The notes beneath the pieces are model-generated. The model was not told the origin of the DNA and made no database searches. It saw only the letters and a list, made by a program, of their open reading frames with translations. A DNA stretch of 64,000 nucleotides from Bdellovibrio sp. (GTDB lineage Bacteria > Bdellovibrionota > Bdellovibrionia > Bdellovibrionales > Bdellovibrionaceae): the NCBI GenBank assembly GCA_014376435.1, contig JACMRL010000035.1, positions 1-64,000 of the forward strand, read 5' to 3'. The position numbers were made by a program, and so were the translations under genes. Numbering within the stretch: position 1 is the first letter of the stretch; each line of letters begins with the position of its first letter. This document shows positions 18,866 through 28,927 of this stretch, in pieces.

Positions 18866-20952
18866 TGGATCAAATTTTTCAATTCGTAAAAAAATTCGAT
18901 AAGTTTACAAAAAATACGGATTTATTTATCGCGTTTGCATTATTAGCGATTATTGCCGTAATGATTATTCCGTTGCCGCCAATTTTATTAGATTTAGCGT
19001 TAACGATTTCATTAACGTTAAGTATTTTAATTATGTTAACGGCTTTATATATTACTAAAACCTTAGACTTCTCTTCTTTCCCGTCGTTACTTTTAATGAC
19101 GACTTTATTTCGACTGGCTCTCAATGTGGCGACTACGCGTTTAATTCTGACTCATGGTCACGAAGGCCCCGAAGCGGCTGGTACCGTTATTAAAGCCTTC
19201 GGTAATTTCGTGGTTGGAAATAACTACGTAATTGGTTTTATCGTTTTCGCAATTTTAGTGGTCATCAATTTTGTGGTAATCACGAAAGGTTCGGGCCGCG
19301 TGGCCGAGGTTGCAGCCCGTTTCACTTTAGATGCAATGCCCGGTAAGCAAATGTCGATCGACGCCGAATTAAATGCCGGTATCATCAACGAACACGAAGC
19401 TAAACGTCGCCGTAAAGAGATCGAACAAGAGGCCGATTTTTACGGATCGATGGATGGTGCTAGTAAGTTCGTCCGCGGAGATGCGATTGCGGGTATTATT
19501 ATTACCGTGATCAATATTGTCGGTGGTTTATTAGTGGGCGTGATGCAAAAAAATTTAGATTTAGCCACAGCCGCTAAATACTACACGATGCTAACGATTG
19601 GTGATGGCCTTTTAGCACAAATTCCGGCACTTATTATTTCAATCGCGGCGGGTATGATTGTTACCCGTAGTAGCTCGGGCGAAAATATGGGTACCGAAGT
19701 GACTAGCCAATTATTTATGAATCCGCGCGCAATTTATATCACGGCGGGTGTATTAGCGGTTTTAGGTTTAGTTCCCGGATTACCAACAATTCCATTTTTA
19801 GTGATCGCGATTATTTTAGGTTCGGTTTCTTGGACAATTACTCAATATAAAAAAGAAGCTGTTACTAATGAAAAGAAAAAAGTTGATGCTGAGTTAGCCG
19901 CGCCTAAAAAAGAAAATGTCGAAACAATGTTGCCGCTGGATATGGTCGAGCTTGAAGTCGGTTACGGTTTAATCAATGTAGTTGATTCTAGTAAATCGGG
20001 CGATTTACTAGAGCGTATTGCTTCGATCCGTAAGCAATTTGCTCTAGATCTAGGAATTGTCGTACCGAGCGTGCATATTCGCGATAATTTACAGTTAGCG
20101 GCGGGTGAATACCGCTTTTTAGTAAAAGGAAATAAAATCGGCGGCGGAGTTTTACGTCCTGATTCATTGCTAGCCATGGATCCTGGACAAGTCAGTGGAA
20201 AAGTTGACGGTATTCCAACGAAGGAACCCGCTTTCGGTTTAGATGCTTTATGGATTTCACAAGTGAACCGTGAAAAAGCTGAATTAGCTGGTTACACGGT
20301 AGTTGATTTACCAACCGTGATGGCGACGCATATTACCGAAATGATTCGTACCCATGCGCATGAATTATTAGGTCGCCAAGAAGCTTCACAGTTAGTGGAT
20401 AATTTTAAGAAAACTCATCCCAAAGTTGTGGAAGATCTTATTCCAGACGCACTTTCATTAGGTGGAGTGGTTCGGGTATTACAAAATTTATTAAAAGAAC
20501 AAGTTTCTATTCGTGATTTATTAACGATTTTTGAAACTTTGGCGGACGAAGCGGCACGTACAAAAGATTTAGACTTATTAACTGAATCAGTACGTAAGCA
20601 ATTGTCTCGTTCAATCACGGCTAAATACACGGGCGAAGATGGCAACGTAAATGTGATGACTTTTGATTCAAAATTAGAAGAAACGGTTTCAAATTCATTG
20701 CTACAAACTGAACAAGGCGTGCAGTTAGTGATGGACCCACAATCCGCTTCTAAAATGATTTCAAATATTGCTATGCAAATTGAATCGCACCCAGAAATTG
20801 CGGGTCAGCCAATTCTGTTAACCAGTCCGACGGTACGTCGGCATATATTTAAATTGGTATCGCGGTTTATTCCGCAGCTGATCGTTCTGTCACATAATGA
20901 AATAACGACTGATGCAAAAGTGCAATCGGTAGCAACAGTCGAATTGGCATAA
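18865..20952 (+). CDS. flhA: Flagellar export protein FlhA
   Basis: 695 residues: about eight N-terminal transmembrane helices, the FHIPEP-type cytoplasmic loop with MPGKQMSIDAELNAG, and the large C-terminal chaperone-docking domain. GTG start behind GAGAGAGG. FlhA is the export-gate subunit that uses the proton gradient and recruits substrate-chaperone complexes. Confidence 0.97.
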   Translation: MDQIFQFVKKFDKFTKNTDLFIAFALLAIIAVMIIPLPPILLDLALTISLTLSILIMLTALYITKTLDFSSFPSLLLMTTLFRLALNVATTRLILTHGHEGPEAAGTVIKAFGNFVVGNNYVIGFIVFAILVVINFVVITKGSGRVAEVAARFTLDAMPGKQMSIDAELNAGIINEHEAKRRRKEIEQEADFYGSMDGASKFVRGDAIAGIIITVINIVGGLLVGVMQKNLDLATAAKYYTMLTIGDGLLAQIPALIISIAAGMIVTRSSSGENMGTEVTSQLFMNPRAIYITAGVLAVLGLVPGLPTIPFLVIAIILGSVSWTITQYKKEAVTNEKKKVDAELAAPKKENVETMLPLDMVELEVGYGLINVVDSSKSGDLLERIASIRKQFALDLGIVVPSVHIRDNLQLAAGEYRFLVKGNKIGGGVLRPDSLLAMDPGQVSGKVDGIPTKEPAFGLDALWISQVNREKAELAGYTVVDLPTVMATHITEMIRTHAHELLGRQEASQLVDNFKKTHPKVVEDLIPDALSLGGVVRVLQNLLKEQVSIRDLLTIFETLADEAARTKDLDLLTESVRKQLSRSITAKYTGEDGNVNVMTFDSKLEETVSNSLLQTEQGVQLVMDPQSASKMISNIAMQIESHPEIAGQPILLTSPTVRRHIFKLVSRFIPQLIVLSHNEITTDAKVQSVATVELA

Positions 20953-20965
20953 GTAGGGATAGCAT

Positions 20966-22393
20966 ATGCAAATAAAAAAGTTTGAAGCCAGATCAATGAA
21001 GGACGCACTCGAAATGATTAAGACCCAACTGGGTCCTGATGCAATTATTCTTTCGGCTAAAGAAACCACCAAAGGTTTTGGTTTAGGCGGAGAAAAAAGT
21101 ATCGAAGTGACAGCGGCTTATTCAGAAAATATTTTGAACAACAAAAAATTTGTTGAATCAAAATTTTCTGATAAAAATAAAGAAAAATTTCAAAAAAGTC
21201 CGGCAAAAAATCAAAAAGAAGTGATGCAAAAAATGATTGAGAATCAAGTTGCCAAGCTTAACTCTCAAGTCTCAAAGCCAACGGGTAGTTCGGTTGCAGC
21301 GATAGCGGCGCGTTCGCAAGCTGCGGTTTCGGCCACTCCGTATAAAATGACCGAGCGCCGTTACATTGATATTGATAATGAGCAAAACGTAAGTGCATCG
21401 TCTCCCACAACGACCGTGATTCCATCCGTTACGCAAGTCGCGCAAAAAGTATGGAATGATATGGAAGTTACATCTTTAAAACGCGAAATCGAAACTTTAA
21501 AACAAGTAATGACCCAGTTTAGATCTGTACCCCAAAGTTTTGTACAAGCTCATCCCGGCGCAGACATGGGCGTGCATTACCAAATGAGTACTTCTTATCA
21601 GCGTTTAGTTCAGCGTGGCCTTCTACCAGAAATCGCGGCTGATATTGTGGTTCAAGCGCAAAAACAAATCCCGGCTGAGCAGCAGCAGAATAAAAATACG
21701 GTTGATGGTTGGATGGCAAAGTACATTTTAGATTCAACGCCAGTTGTAGAAATGGCGCATGAGCAATTTCACTTATTTGTCGGACCCTCGGGCGCAGGTA
21801 AAACCAGTTCTTTAATTAAATTAGCCAGCGACATGATCTTAAATCATCGTAAGCGCGTAGCGATTATTACAACCGATACTTCTAAAGTAGGCGCATCTGA
21901 GCAAATGAAGATTTTTTCACAAATTCTAAATGTTCCGTATTTGTGTTTACGCTCGCAGCAAGATTGGGCTCATGTCATTCCCCACCTTGAGCAGTTAGAT
22001 CATGTATTAGTTGATTACGCTGGCTTAAATATGCGTACCCAAGACGAGTTAAATTATTTAAAACGCATGTCTCCTCCCGTTTATAAGTCTTTACGAACGC
22101 ATTTAGTATTAAGTAGTCTTTCAAAAGATTCAGATTTGATTGAATGTGCAAAGCGCTACGACAGTTTCGGTTTTAACGATGTGATTTTTACCAGCCTTGA
22201 TGAAGCCAACGTGCACGGAAATATCTATAACTTTATCCGTAAAATTCCGACCGAGCTTTTTGCATTCGGCATTGGCCAAAAAGTTCCGGAAGATTTTGAA
22301 AAAGCGACTCCCGAACGAGTGGTCGATCTTATTTTACAAATTACCCAGTCTACTCAAGCTCAACATTCTCACCAGCAGGAAGCCTCAATATGA
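20966..22393 (+). CDS. flhF: SRP-type GTPase-like polar flagellation protein FlhF
   Basis: 475 residues. The N-terminal B domain (MQIKKFEARSMKDALEMIK) is typical of FlhF, followed by a variable Gln/Ser-rich linker and an NG domain with P-loop GPSGAGKT at 273-280. FlhF places the flagellum at the pole with FlhG. Other GTPase motifs depart from consensus: DTSK instead of DTxR, DYAGL (350-354) instead of DTAGR, and TSLD (409-412) instead of TKxD. GTP binding or hydrolysis may therefore be altered. Overlaps flhG by 4 bp. Confidence 0.93.
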   Translation: MQIKKFEARSMKDALEMIKTQLGPDAIILSAKETTKGFGLGGEKSIEVTAAYSENILNNKKFVESKFSDKNKEKFQKSPAKNQKEVMQKMIENQVAKLNSQVSKPTGSSVAAIAARSQAAVSATPYKMTERRYIDIDNEQNVSASSPTTTVIPSVTQVAQKVWNDMEVTSLKREIETLKQVMTQFRSVPQSFVQAHPGADMGVHYQMSTSYQRLVQRGLLPEIAADIVVQAQKQIPAEQQQNKNTVDGWMAKYILDSTPVVEMAHEQFHLFVGPSGAGKTSSLIKLASDMILNHRKRVAIITTDTSKVGASEQMKIFSQILNVPYLCLRSQQDWAHVIPHLEQLDHVLVDYAGLNMRTQDELNYLKRMSPPVYKSLRTHLVLSSLSKDSDLIECAKRYDSFGFNDVIFTSLDEANVHGNIYNFIRKIPTELFAFGIGQKVPEDFEKATPERVVDLILQITQSTQAQHSHQQEASI

Positions 22394-23196
22394 AAATTGT
22401 AAGTATCACATCGGGCAAGGGTGGCGTTGGCAAGACGTCGTTAGTTTGCAATATGGCATTAGGCCTTTCGCAGCTAGGGAAAAAGGTTTTAATTTTTGAT
22501 GGTGATTTGGGAATGGCGAACGTAGATATTTTTTTTGGAGTTCATCCAAAAAATAACTTACAAGATCTAGTCGACGGTATGCCATTAAAAGAATGCCTTA
22601 CTTCAGCGGCCCATAACGTGGATTTACTGGCGGGTGGTAATGGCCTTTATAGTTTATGTCACTTAAACGCATTTCAACGCCGGGAAGTAATTTCACGCTT
22701 ATCAGATATGAATTTTGCGTACGATTATTTGTTAATTGATACCTCCCCAGGTTTGCACGATCACGTACTCCATTTAAATTCAGTGGCCGATGACTGCTGC
22801 GTGATTTTGACGCCAGATCCATCTAGCTTCACAGATTCTTATGCTTTAATTAAAGTTCTTTACCAAAAATATAAAACACAAAAGTTTTCAGTGATTTGTA
22901 ACCAAGTTGGAAATGAAAAATTAGGCGAACAATTATTTCTAAGATTTGCGGAAGTGGTTCAACAGTTTTTACCAGTTCGTCTTTCTTACAAGCGCAGTAT
23001 TCCTTTTGATAGCCAGTTAAAGCTGTCAAACCAATTACAGCGTCTCATTTTAAGACAGGACCCTAAATCAATTTCATCGGTGGCTGTAAAGGCAATCTGC
23101 ATGGATTTGGTCTCTCAGCAGCAACTGACTCCATCAATAAGTAATGGTGTTAATGGTCTAGACAGTTTATTTAGACCAGTCTCTGGTCATGCTTAA
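22390..23196 (+). CDS. flhG: MinD-like ATPase FlhG/FleN, flagellar number regulator
   Basis: 268 residues. Deviant Walker A GKGGVGKTSLVCNMA near residue 9, then DGDLGMANVDIFFG and LLIDTSPGLHDHV (switch regions of the MinD/ParA class). FlhG limits flagellar number and acts against FlhF at the pole. The neighbouring flhF and fliA are the usual context. Translation is coupled to flhF by an ATGA-type overlap. Confidence 0.95.
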   Translation: MKIVSITSGKGGVGKTSLVCNMALGLSQLGKKVLIFDGDLGMANVDIFFGVHPKNNLQDLVDGMPLKECLTSAAHNVDLLAGGNGLYSLCHLNAFQRREVISRLSDMNFAYDYLLIDTSPGLHDHVLHLNSVADDCCVILTPDPSSFTDSYALIKVLYQKYKTQKFSVICNQVGNEKLGEQLFLRFAEVVQQFLPVRLSYKRSIPFDSQLKLSNQLQRLILRQDPKSISSVAVKAICMDLVSQQQLTPSISNGVNGLDSLFRPVSGHA

Positions 23197-23257
23197 GCAG
23201 ATTAGTCTTTGTTGAATGGTATGAATCAGATAAAGTTAAGTATAGAGGGGTCCATCG

Positions 23258-24043
23258 ATGTCAAAAGCTAATCTTCTGAAAAAATATAAAGAAGAACCCA
23301 AAAAGAATATTAAGCGTAATCAAAAAGAAGAACTTATTAAAGAGTATTCTTCTTTGATTAAATTCGTTGCGCAAAAAATTGCCATTCGTTTACCCCCAAA
23401 TATTGAATTAGACGATCTGATCTCAGCCGGCTCTATTGGTTTGATGGATGCGATCGATAAATGGGATCCAACACGCGATAACAAATTTAAAACCTATGCT
23501 GAGTTCCGTATTCGTGGAGCCATTCTAGATGAATTGCGTTCGCAAGATTGGGTTCCACGTTCAGTGCGTGATAAATCAAAAGCTTTAGATCGTACGATCG
23601 CGGCTTTAGAAAATGAACTAGGTCGTTATCCAACGGAAGAAGAAATTTCTAGCCGTTTAAACATGCCAATGACTGAATTTCATGATTTGGTTAATCAAGT
23701 TCGTCCGGTAAGTTTATTATCGATTGACGACCAACCAACTTTTAGCGATTCAGATAAAAAATCAATTGCGAATCTTTTAGAAGGTGCAAAATCTGGAAAT
23801 CCATTTAATCAACTGAATGTAAAAGTAGTTAAAGACGTGGTAGCTAAAGCCATCGAAGAATTACCAGAACGTCAGCGTTTAGTTTTATCTTTATACTACT
23901 TTGAAGATTTGAATTTAAAAGAGATTGGCCAAGTATTACGCGTGACCGAGTCACGCGTCTCGCAACTTCATGCTCAAGCCGTAACCCGTTTACGCGCTAA
24001 ACTAGCGGCGACAATCGCCGCTGGTGAATTAGAAGCTATCTAA
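23258..24043 (+). CDS. fliA: Flagellar sigma factor FliA (sigma-28)
   Basis: 261 residues with sigma region 2 (DDLISAGSIGLMDAIDKWDP, FKTYAEFRIRGAILDELRSQ, DWVPRSVR) and region 4 (LPERQRLVLSLYYFEDLNLK and a helix-turn-helix near VTESRVSQLHAQAV). Directs late flagellar and chemotaxis transcription. Last gene of the flagellar operon, 61 bp after flhG with its own AGAGGGG ribosome site. Its stop overlaps the convergent lipoprotein gene by 4 bp, with no terminator visible between. Confidence 0.97.
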   Translation: MSKANLLKKYKEEPKKNIKRNQKEELIKEYSSLIKFVAQKIAIRLPPNIELDDLISAGSIGLMDAIDKWDPTRDNKFKTYAEFRIRGAILDELRSQDWVPRSVRDKSKALDRTIAALENELGRYPTEEEISSRLNMPMTEFHDLVNQVRPVSLLSIDDQPTFSDSDKKSIANLLEGAKSGNPFNQLNVKVVKDVVAKAIEELPERQRLVLSLYYFEDLNLKEIGQVLRVTESRVSQLHAQAVTRLRAKLAATIAAGELEAI

Positions 24044-24510
24044 TTATCGCAGACCGAATCTGGCAACAGAACTGGTCTGTTCATGTAATCCCGAGTTACT
24101 GATAGAGTTCTATTTTTCACCTGCAGTTGAATTTTTTCAGTGCGATCATAAATTGGTGCCGTTATTTCAACGTAGGCAATCAGCTTCGAATTAAAAACCA
24201 AAGATTTTTTCACTAAAAATTTATCATTTTTTCCAAAAAATAAAGCAAATATTTTACGATTAACTAATGAAGCAGCTCTTTTTGTATAAGATTCGTTCAT
24301 TTCAGGTTCGCACAAAAACCCTAATTTTAAAAAGTACGTCGAAGGGATAGCTTCCGTACGGATTAAACCGATTTTATCATTTTCAGCAAAAGAATTCTCT
24401 TTAGTCTGAATCGAGCCATCTTGAATTTCTTCCACGGGCGATAACTGGCACGAAGCCAAAGTTAAGATTAAAAATGTTAATAATAAAAATGATTTAAGTA
24501 GAAGTTGCAA
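24040..24510 (-). CDS. Small lipoprotein of unknown function
   Basis: 156 residues. The start is TTG, supported by GGGAGG six bases upstream. The signal peptide ends LASC with lipid Cys21. The mature part has a mixed beta-rich pattern and one internal Cys plus one near the C-terminus (SVCDN), which could form a disulfide. No family recognised. It overlaps the sigma-factor gene upstream by 17 bp and is probably co-transcribed with it. Confidence 0.7.
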   Translation of the reverse strand: MQLLLKSFLLLTFLILTLASCQLSPVEEIQDGSIQTKENSFAENDKIGLIRTEAIPSTYFLKLGFLCEPEMNESYTKRAASLVNRKIFALFFGKNDKFLVKKSLVFNSKLIAYVEITAPIYDRTEKIQLQVKNRTLSVTRDYMNRPVLLPDSVCDN

Positions 24511-25555
24511 TCATAGCCTCCCGTATTTTTTTCATCAGACGTGCTTCAGTTTGGCGTACGGCTTCCCTTGATATTCCGTACTTATCGCCAATTTCTTGTA
24601 AAGTTAAAGGTTCATCACTCAAGATACGCTCTTCTAATAAGATTTTTTCACGCTCATTCAAACTTTTACGTAAAGAATCAATGGCCGACATGAGTAATGA
24701 AAGTTGTTCTTCCAAAGCTAACTGCTCATCTAAGGGTAGGCTGCCATCTTCTTTGCGAAGTAGTGCAGAAAGTGGAGTCGCGCTCTCGTCGCTGCCGCCA
24801 GCGGGCTTATCTAAGCTTACATCGCGTGAGCTCAGACGCTTTGCCATTTCGGTTACTTCGTCTTGTGGAATTCCTAATTTATGAGAAATTAGCGCAATAT
24901 TTTCTGAAGAAGACATTTTTTCTAATTCTTGTTTTTGTCTTTGCAGTTGATAAAAAAGTTTTCTTTGGTTAGCCGTCGTGCCGATTCTAACCATTGAAAA
25001 TTGGCGCATCAGATACTCTTGAATATAGCCACGAATCCACCACACTGCATAGGTGATCAGTCGATTTCCTTTATAAGGGTTAAACTCTTTCACGGCATGC
25101 ATCAGGCCAACGTTGCCTTCTTGAATCACATCGATTAATTTATTTGAAAATTTGGCATACTCGGCCGCAATTTTAACGACGAAACGTAGATTAGATTTCA
25201 CCAGGGTTTGGGCAATCGCGGGATCTTTGCTTTCGTAATATTTTTTTGCAAACTCAAGTTCTTGTTCACGACTTAAAACTGGATATTTACGAACTTCGCT
25301 TAAATAAAGTGAAAGTGGATCGCGGGTGGTAGTTAAGCTAGTTTCCGTTGTTTTTTTCGAAGTAATTTCTACGACGTCGCGGCCATCAAAGTCAGATTCA
25401 TTAGATTCTTCATCAGTTGGTTTAAGTACTAAAGGTTCATCGTCTGAAACAACCTCGGCCTGAACCGCACGATGTTCATCGTCGGCCACAGGTTTTTTAG
25501 TTACCTTGGCTTTTGTAGGTTTGATCTTACGAACAACTTTTTTCTTAACTGCCAT
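24494..25555 (-). CDS. rpoH: RpoH-like (sigma-32 family) RNA polymerase sigma factor with N-terminal extension
   Basis: 353 residues. Core sigma regions start near residue 78 (DPLSLYLSEVRKYPVLSREQ). Region 2 includes NLRFVVKIAAEYAKF and LITYAVWWIRGYIQEYLMR; the RpoH-box-like QRKLFYQLQRQK follows, and region 4 ends in ISREAVRQTEARLMKKIRE. The first ~77 residues are unusual: a Lys/Arg/Val-rich stretch (1-23) and then an acidic stretch. E. coli RpoH has 284 residues and no such extension. It likely controls heat-shock or another alternative regulon; the RpoH name rests on the box and overall similarity. Confidence 0.85.
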   Translation of the reverse strand: MAVKKKVVRKIKPTKAKVTKKPVADDEHRAVQAEVVSDDEPLVLKPTDEESNESDFDGRDVVEITSKKTTETSLTTTRDPLSLYLSEVRKYPVLSREQELEFAKKYYESKDPAIAQTLVKSNLRFVVKIAAEYAKFSNKLIDVIQEGNVGLMHAVKEFNPYKGNRLITYAVWWIRGYIQEYLMRQFSMVRIGTTANQRKLFYQLQRQKQELEKMSSSENIALISHKLGIPQDEVTEMAKRLSSRDVSLDKPAGGSDESATPLSALLRKEDGSLPLDEQLALEEQLSLLMSAIDSLRKSLNEREKILLEERILSDEPLTLQEIGDKYGISREAVRQTEARLMKKIREAMIATST

Positions 25556-25557
25556 TT

Positions 25558-25866
25558 TTACGCGAGGATTTTCTTGAGATTTTTCTCTAAAGCTTCACGG
25601 ATTTTACCTTTAAAAAGACTCAGTGCGAAAGGCAGATCAACTTCAACCATAATATTGCTAGAGTCTGAGCCTTTGTCTTGAACCTGTAATTCGGCCTTAA
25701 ACTGGCTACCGGTCACGCGGCAAATTCTCGCCGACTCGTCAAAAGTACTGGATACTTTAGGATCAAATTTTTTAAAATCATTTTCACCGCTCAGTAAATC
25801 TTTAATTTTCTTAAATGCAGTTGCTGAATCTGTTGGCGCTGGTAGTTCAAATTTAAATTTTGGCAT
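25558..25866 (-). CDS. Small protein resembling the polyhydroxyalkanoate granule-region family
   Basis: 102 residues from ATG 25866; an in-frame TTG lies two codons upstream. The C-terminal pattern DLPFALSLFKGKIREALEKN and the predicted beta-rich middle resemble the PHA_gran_rgn family (about 90 residues), but the match is by eye and weak. The stop is 2 bp from the start of the sigma-factor gene on the same strand, suggesting one transcript. The role is unknown. Confidence 0.55.
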   Translation of the reverse strand: MPKFKFELPAPTDSATAFKKIKDLLSGENDFKKFDPKVSSTFDESARICRVTGSQFKAELQVQDKGSDSSNIMVEVDLPFALSLFKGKIREALEKNLKKILA

Positions 25867-25993
25867 GCACAAATGGTAAGACTTTGTCAGGTTTTCGTCT
25901 ATGAAAACTATGTGTCTAACCCCGTCAAACTTATGGACCCCATTAAAAGTTCAGTTTTGACTGCGCTTTCATTTCCATGAGAGCATAAATGTT

Positions 25994-27808
25994 ATGAAAT
26001 TTGTAAGAGAACTAAAAAGAACAGATTATGCAGGAAGTTTAACGGCCAAACACGTAGGTCAAAAAGTAGTTTTGATGGGTTGGGTCAACTCAAGACGAGA
26101 TCACGGCAGTCTTGTATTTATTGACTTAAGAGATCGCGAAGGATTAGTGCAAATCGTTCTTGACCCTAACAAGGCCGAAACATCAGCCGCAAAAGATTTC
26201 CGCGGAGAATACGTGGTTGCTTTAGAAGGTATCGTGCGGGCCCGTCCCGATGGAATGAAAAATACAAAACTTAAAACGGGCGAAGTTGAGGTTGAAGCTA
26301 TACGTTGCGAGATTTTAAATACGGCAGTCACCGTGCCATTTCAAATCGACGATGAAAACGTAAACGAAACTTTAAGATTAAAATATCGTTATTTAGATCT
26401 ACGTTCACCTCGCTTACAAAATAATATAATAATGCGTCATCAAGTCGCGCGTTTAGTGCGTGAATTTTTATCTGATAATGGATTCATTGAAGTTGAAACT
26501 CCGATTTTATTCAAATCAACTCCCGAAGGCGCGCGCGATTATTTAGTTCCGTCGCGTGTAAATCCAGGAAATTTTTATGCTCTTCCACAGTCTCCACAGA
26601 TTTTAAAGCAATTATTGATGGTGGGCGGTTACGACCGTTATTTCCAAATTGCCCGTTGCTTCCGCGATGAAGACCTGCGTGCAGATCGTCAGCCTGAGTT
26701 CTCACAAATTGATATGGAAATGTCTTTCATCGACACCGAAGATATTATTGAAATGAACGAGCGCATGCTTCGTCATATCTGGAAAAATATTAAAGGAATT
26801 GATGTACCTAAAATACAACGTATGAGCTACTTCGAAGCAATGGATCGTTACGGTTCTGATAAACCAGACACACGCTTTGGCTTAGAAATTCAAGACTTAG
26901 CTTCGGTATTGGCCAATTCAGGCTTCAAAGTTTTTGACGATGCATTATCTCGGGGCGGAATTGTGCGCGGAATAAACATCCCAGGCGGCGGAATATTCAC
27001 GCGTGGCCAATTCGATAAGCTAACTGAATTGGCGAAGAAAAATGGAGCTAAAGGTTTAGTTTGGATGAAGCAAGAAGTGGACGGCAGCATTAATTCGCCC
27101 ATCGCAAAATTCTTCACGCCAGAAAAGCTAAAAGAAATTTTTACTAAAGTCGGTTGCACGCAAAAAGATTGCGCATTAATCGTCGCCGATGACTACGATC
27201 AAGCATGTTCAGCCTTATCATCTTTACGTGTGCAACTGGGCCGCGAATTAAAATTAATTGATTTTACAAAATACAATTTCTTGTGGGTTGTTGATTTCCC
27301 ATTACTAGAGTATTCGCCAGACGATAAGCGTTGGGTATCAAGACATCATCCTTTTACATCACCGGCGGATGAATTTTTTGACGACATGATCAATGCAAAT
27401 GAAAAAGCTTATCCAAGAATGCTAGCCAAAGCTTACGATTTAGTTTGTAACGGTTATGAAATGGGTGGCGGATCAATTCGTATTTACCGTAACGAAATTC
27501 AGCAAGCTATTTTTAAGCTATTAGGTATGTCCAAAGAAGAGACCGAAATGAAATTCGGATTTTTCTTAGATGCACTCAAATATGGAACTCCACCACATGG
27601 CGGTATTGCATGGGGTATGGACCGTTTAGTCATGTTATTAACCCAAACTGAAGCTATTCGTGACGTTATCGCATTTCCGAAAACGGCCAAGGCATCGTGT
27701 TTGATGAGCGATGCACCAAGCGGAGTTAGTCGCGATCAATTAGTTGAGGTAGGTATTCGCTTAAGTGCGCAAGCTGAGAAAGCTGTCGAAGAAGTTAAAC
27801 CCAATTAA
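25994..27808 (+). CDS. aspS: Aspartyl-tRNA synthetase
   Basis: 604 residues, bacterial type: N-terminal OB-fold anticodon domain ([20 protein letters not shown]), class II motif 2 [18 protein letters not shown], a GAD insertion in the middle, and motif 3 [13 protein letters not shown] near the C-terminus. Charges tRNA-Asp; whether it also charges tRNA-Asn cannot be told here. It ends 3 bp from the convergent cpaF gene. Confidence 0.98.
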   Translation: MKFVRELKRTDYAGSLTAKHVGQKVVLMGWVNSRRDHGSLVFIDLRDREGLVQIVLDPNKAETSAAKDFRGEYVVALEGIVRARPDGMKNTKLKTGEVEVEAIRCEILNTAVTVPFQIDDENVNETLRLKYRYLDLRSPRLQNNIIMRHQVARLVREFLSDNGFIEVETPILFKSTPEGARDYLVPSRVNPGNFYALPQSPQILKQLLMVGGYDRYFQIARCFRDEDLRADRQPEFSQIDMEMSFIDTEDIIEMNERMLRHIWKNIKGIDVPKIQRMSYFEAMDRYGSDKPDTRFGLEIQDLASVLANSGFKVFDDALSRGGIVRGINIPGGGIFTRGQFDKLTELAKKNGAKGLVWMKQEVDGSINSPIAKFFTPEKLKEIFTKVGCTQKDCALIVADDYDQACSALSSLRVQLGRELKLIDFTKYNFLWVVDFPLLEYSPDDKRWVSRHHPFTSPADEFFDDMINANEKAYPRMLAKAYDLVCNGYEMGGGSIRIYRNEIQQAIFKLLGMSKEETEMKFGFFLDALKYGTPPHGGIAWGMDRLVMLLTQTEAIRDVIAFPKTAKASCLMSDAPSGVSRDQLVEVGIRLSAQAEKAVEEVKPN

Positions 27809-27811
27809 TTG

Positions 27812-28927
27812 CTAAAAAGATTCACCCTGATCAATCTGATTCAGGGTGAATCCAGTTTCTTCTAGCGAAGAAATTTCATAAATTCCCTGAAGCTTTCTAA
27901 AGCCATCTTTTTTCTCTAGAACAATAATATTTTGAATTGTCATCGCAATTAATTTACGAATCGATTGTAAACTCCACTGCGGGGCACCCATTTGAATTAG
28001 CATCTCTAGTCGTAGTAAGGCTTCCAAAGCGGTGCGCGCATGTAGCGAACCAAAACTACCGTCATGTCCTGTAGCCATCGCCATCATTAATGATTTTGCC
28101 TCGGGCCCGCGTATCTCACCGATAACTAAGCGGTCAGGGCGTAAACGTAACGCTCGCTTTAATAAATCATCCATCCCGACATCACCGACCGAGCGACTAG
28201 GATCTTGTCGTGTTAGTAAAGATACACTGGCTGAATCGGGTAGCTGCAACTCTTGAGTATCTTCAATAATAACGGCGCGTTCTTCCTTGTTTAACATTTG
28301 CAGTAAAGACTGTAAAAAACTAGTTTTGCCAGATCCCGTGCCACCGACGACTAAAAAATTTTTCTTCTGCTGAAAAATGTCTTTAATCTGGTTGATCTGA
28401 CTTTCGTTGCACCATTTTTTTTCTAAAAAAGATTCTAATGTCCATTTGCTTTTAGGCTGCACACGGATTGAAAGCAAACTGCTACCTCGTGAAAGCTCGC
28501 CAAAGATAATTGTAATCCGCAAGCGGCCAGACTGTGATTCTACAAAAGGCTTTTCGCGGTTTAAGTAGCTTCCGCACTTTTGAGAAAGTCGGTCTAAAAC
28601 TGCAACGTAAGAATTTTCTGAATAGAAGTGATCCGTGTAACGTGATAATTTCCCATTTTTTTCATAGAATATTTCTTGATAATTATTAACCAAAATCTCG
28701 GTGATATCCGCATCGCTTAATAGATCATCTAATGGTCCTAAACCTGATATTTCATTAATAATCCGGTTTTTTACCAAAAAAGGTTCGCTGGCAACTTCTA
28801 CATCGATTAAATTTTGGAAACGTTCCGTCAGTGACATATCTGATTCGTTAGAATCCCAATCGACGTCGATACGACTCTTTTGTTTTGAAAAAATAGATTC
28901 TATTTTTTTGTAAACATCGTTATTCAT
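27812..28927 (-). CDS. cpaF: Flp/Tad pilus assembly ATPase CpaF/TadA
   Basis: 371 residues, type II/IV secretion ATPase. Walker A GGTGSGKT at 195-202, an aspartate-box-like IIEDTQELQ, Walker B RLVIGEIRG, and a His box GSFGSLHA are all visible. CpaF/TadA powers polymerisation of Flp pili at the inner membrane. It overlaps the cpaC gene by 8 bp. The usual tadB/tadC platform genes do not follow; the next gene is convergent aspS. The last codons lie inside an intrinsic terminator. Confidence 0.93.
   Translation of the reverse strand: MNNDVYKKIESIFSKQKSRIDVDWDSNESDMSLTERFQNLIDVEVASEPFLVKNRIINEISGLGPLDDLLSDADITEILVNNYQEIFYEKNGKLSRYTDHFYSENSYVAVLDRLSQKCGSYLNREKPFVESQSGRLRITIIFGELSRGSSLLSIRVQPKSKWTLESFLEKKWCNESQINQIKDIFQQKKNFLVVGGTGSGKTSFLQSLLQMLNKEERAVIIEDTQELQLPDSASVSLLTRQDPSRSVGDVGMDDLLKRALRLRPDRLVIGEIRGPEAKSLMMAMATGHDGSFGSLHARTALEALLRLEMLIQMGAPQWSLQSIRKLIAMTIQNIIVLEKKDGFRKLQGIYEISSLEETGFTLNQIDQGESF
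27814..27852 (-). terminator. Intrinsic terminator embedded in the 3' end of cpaF
   Basis: 27819-27830 and 27841-27852 form a perfect 12-bp stem (GATTCACCCTGA and its complement) with a 10-nt loop. On the minus strand it is followed by TTTTT, which encodes the final Ser-Phe and leads into the TAG stop (27812-27814). The whole terminator is therefore coding sequence. On the plus strand it could also stall read-through from aspS, but there it lacks a T tract. Confidence 0.85.
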
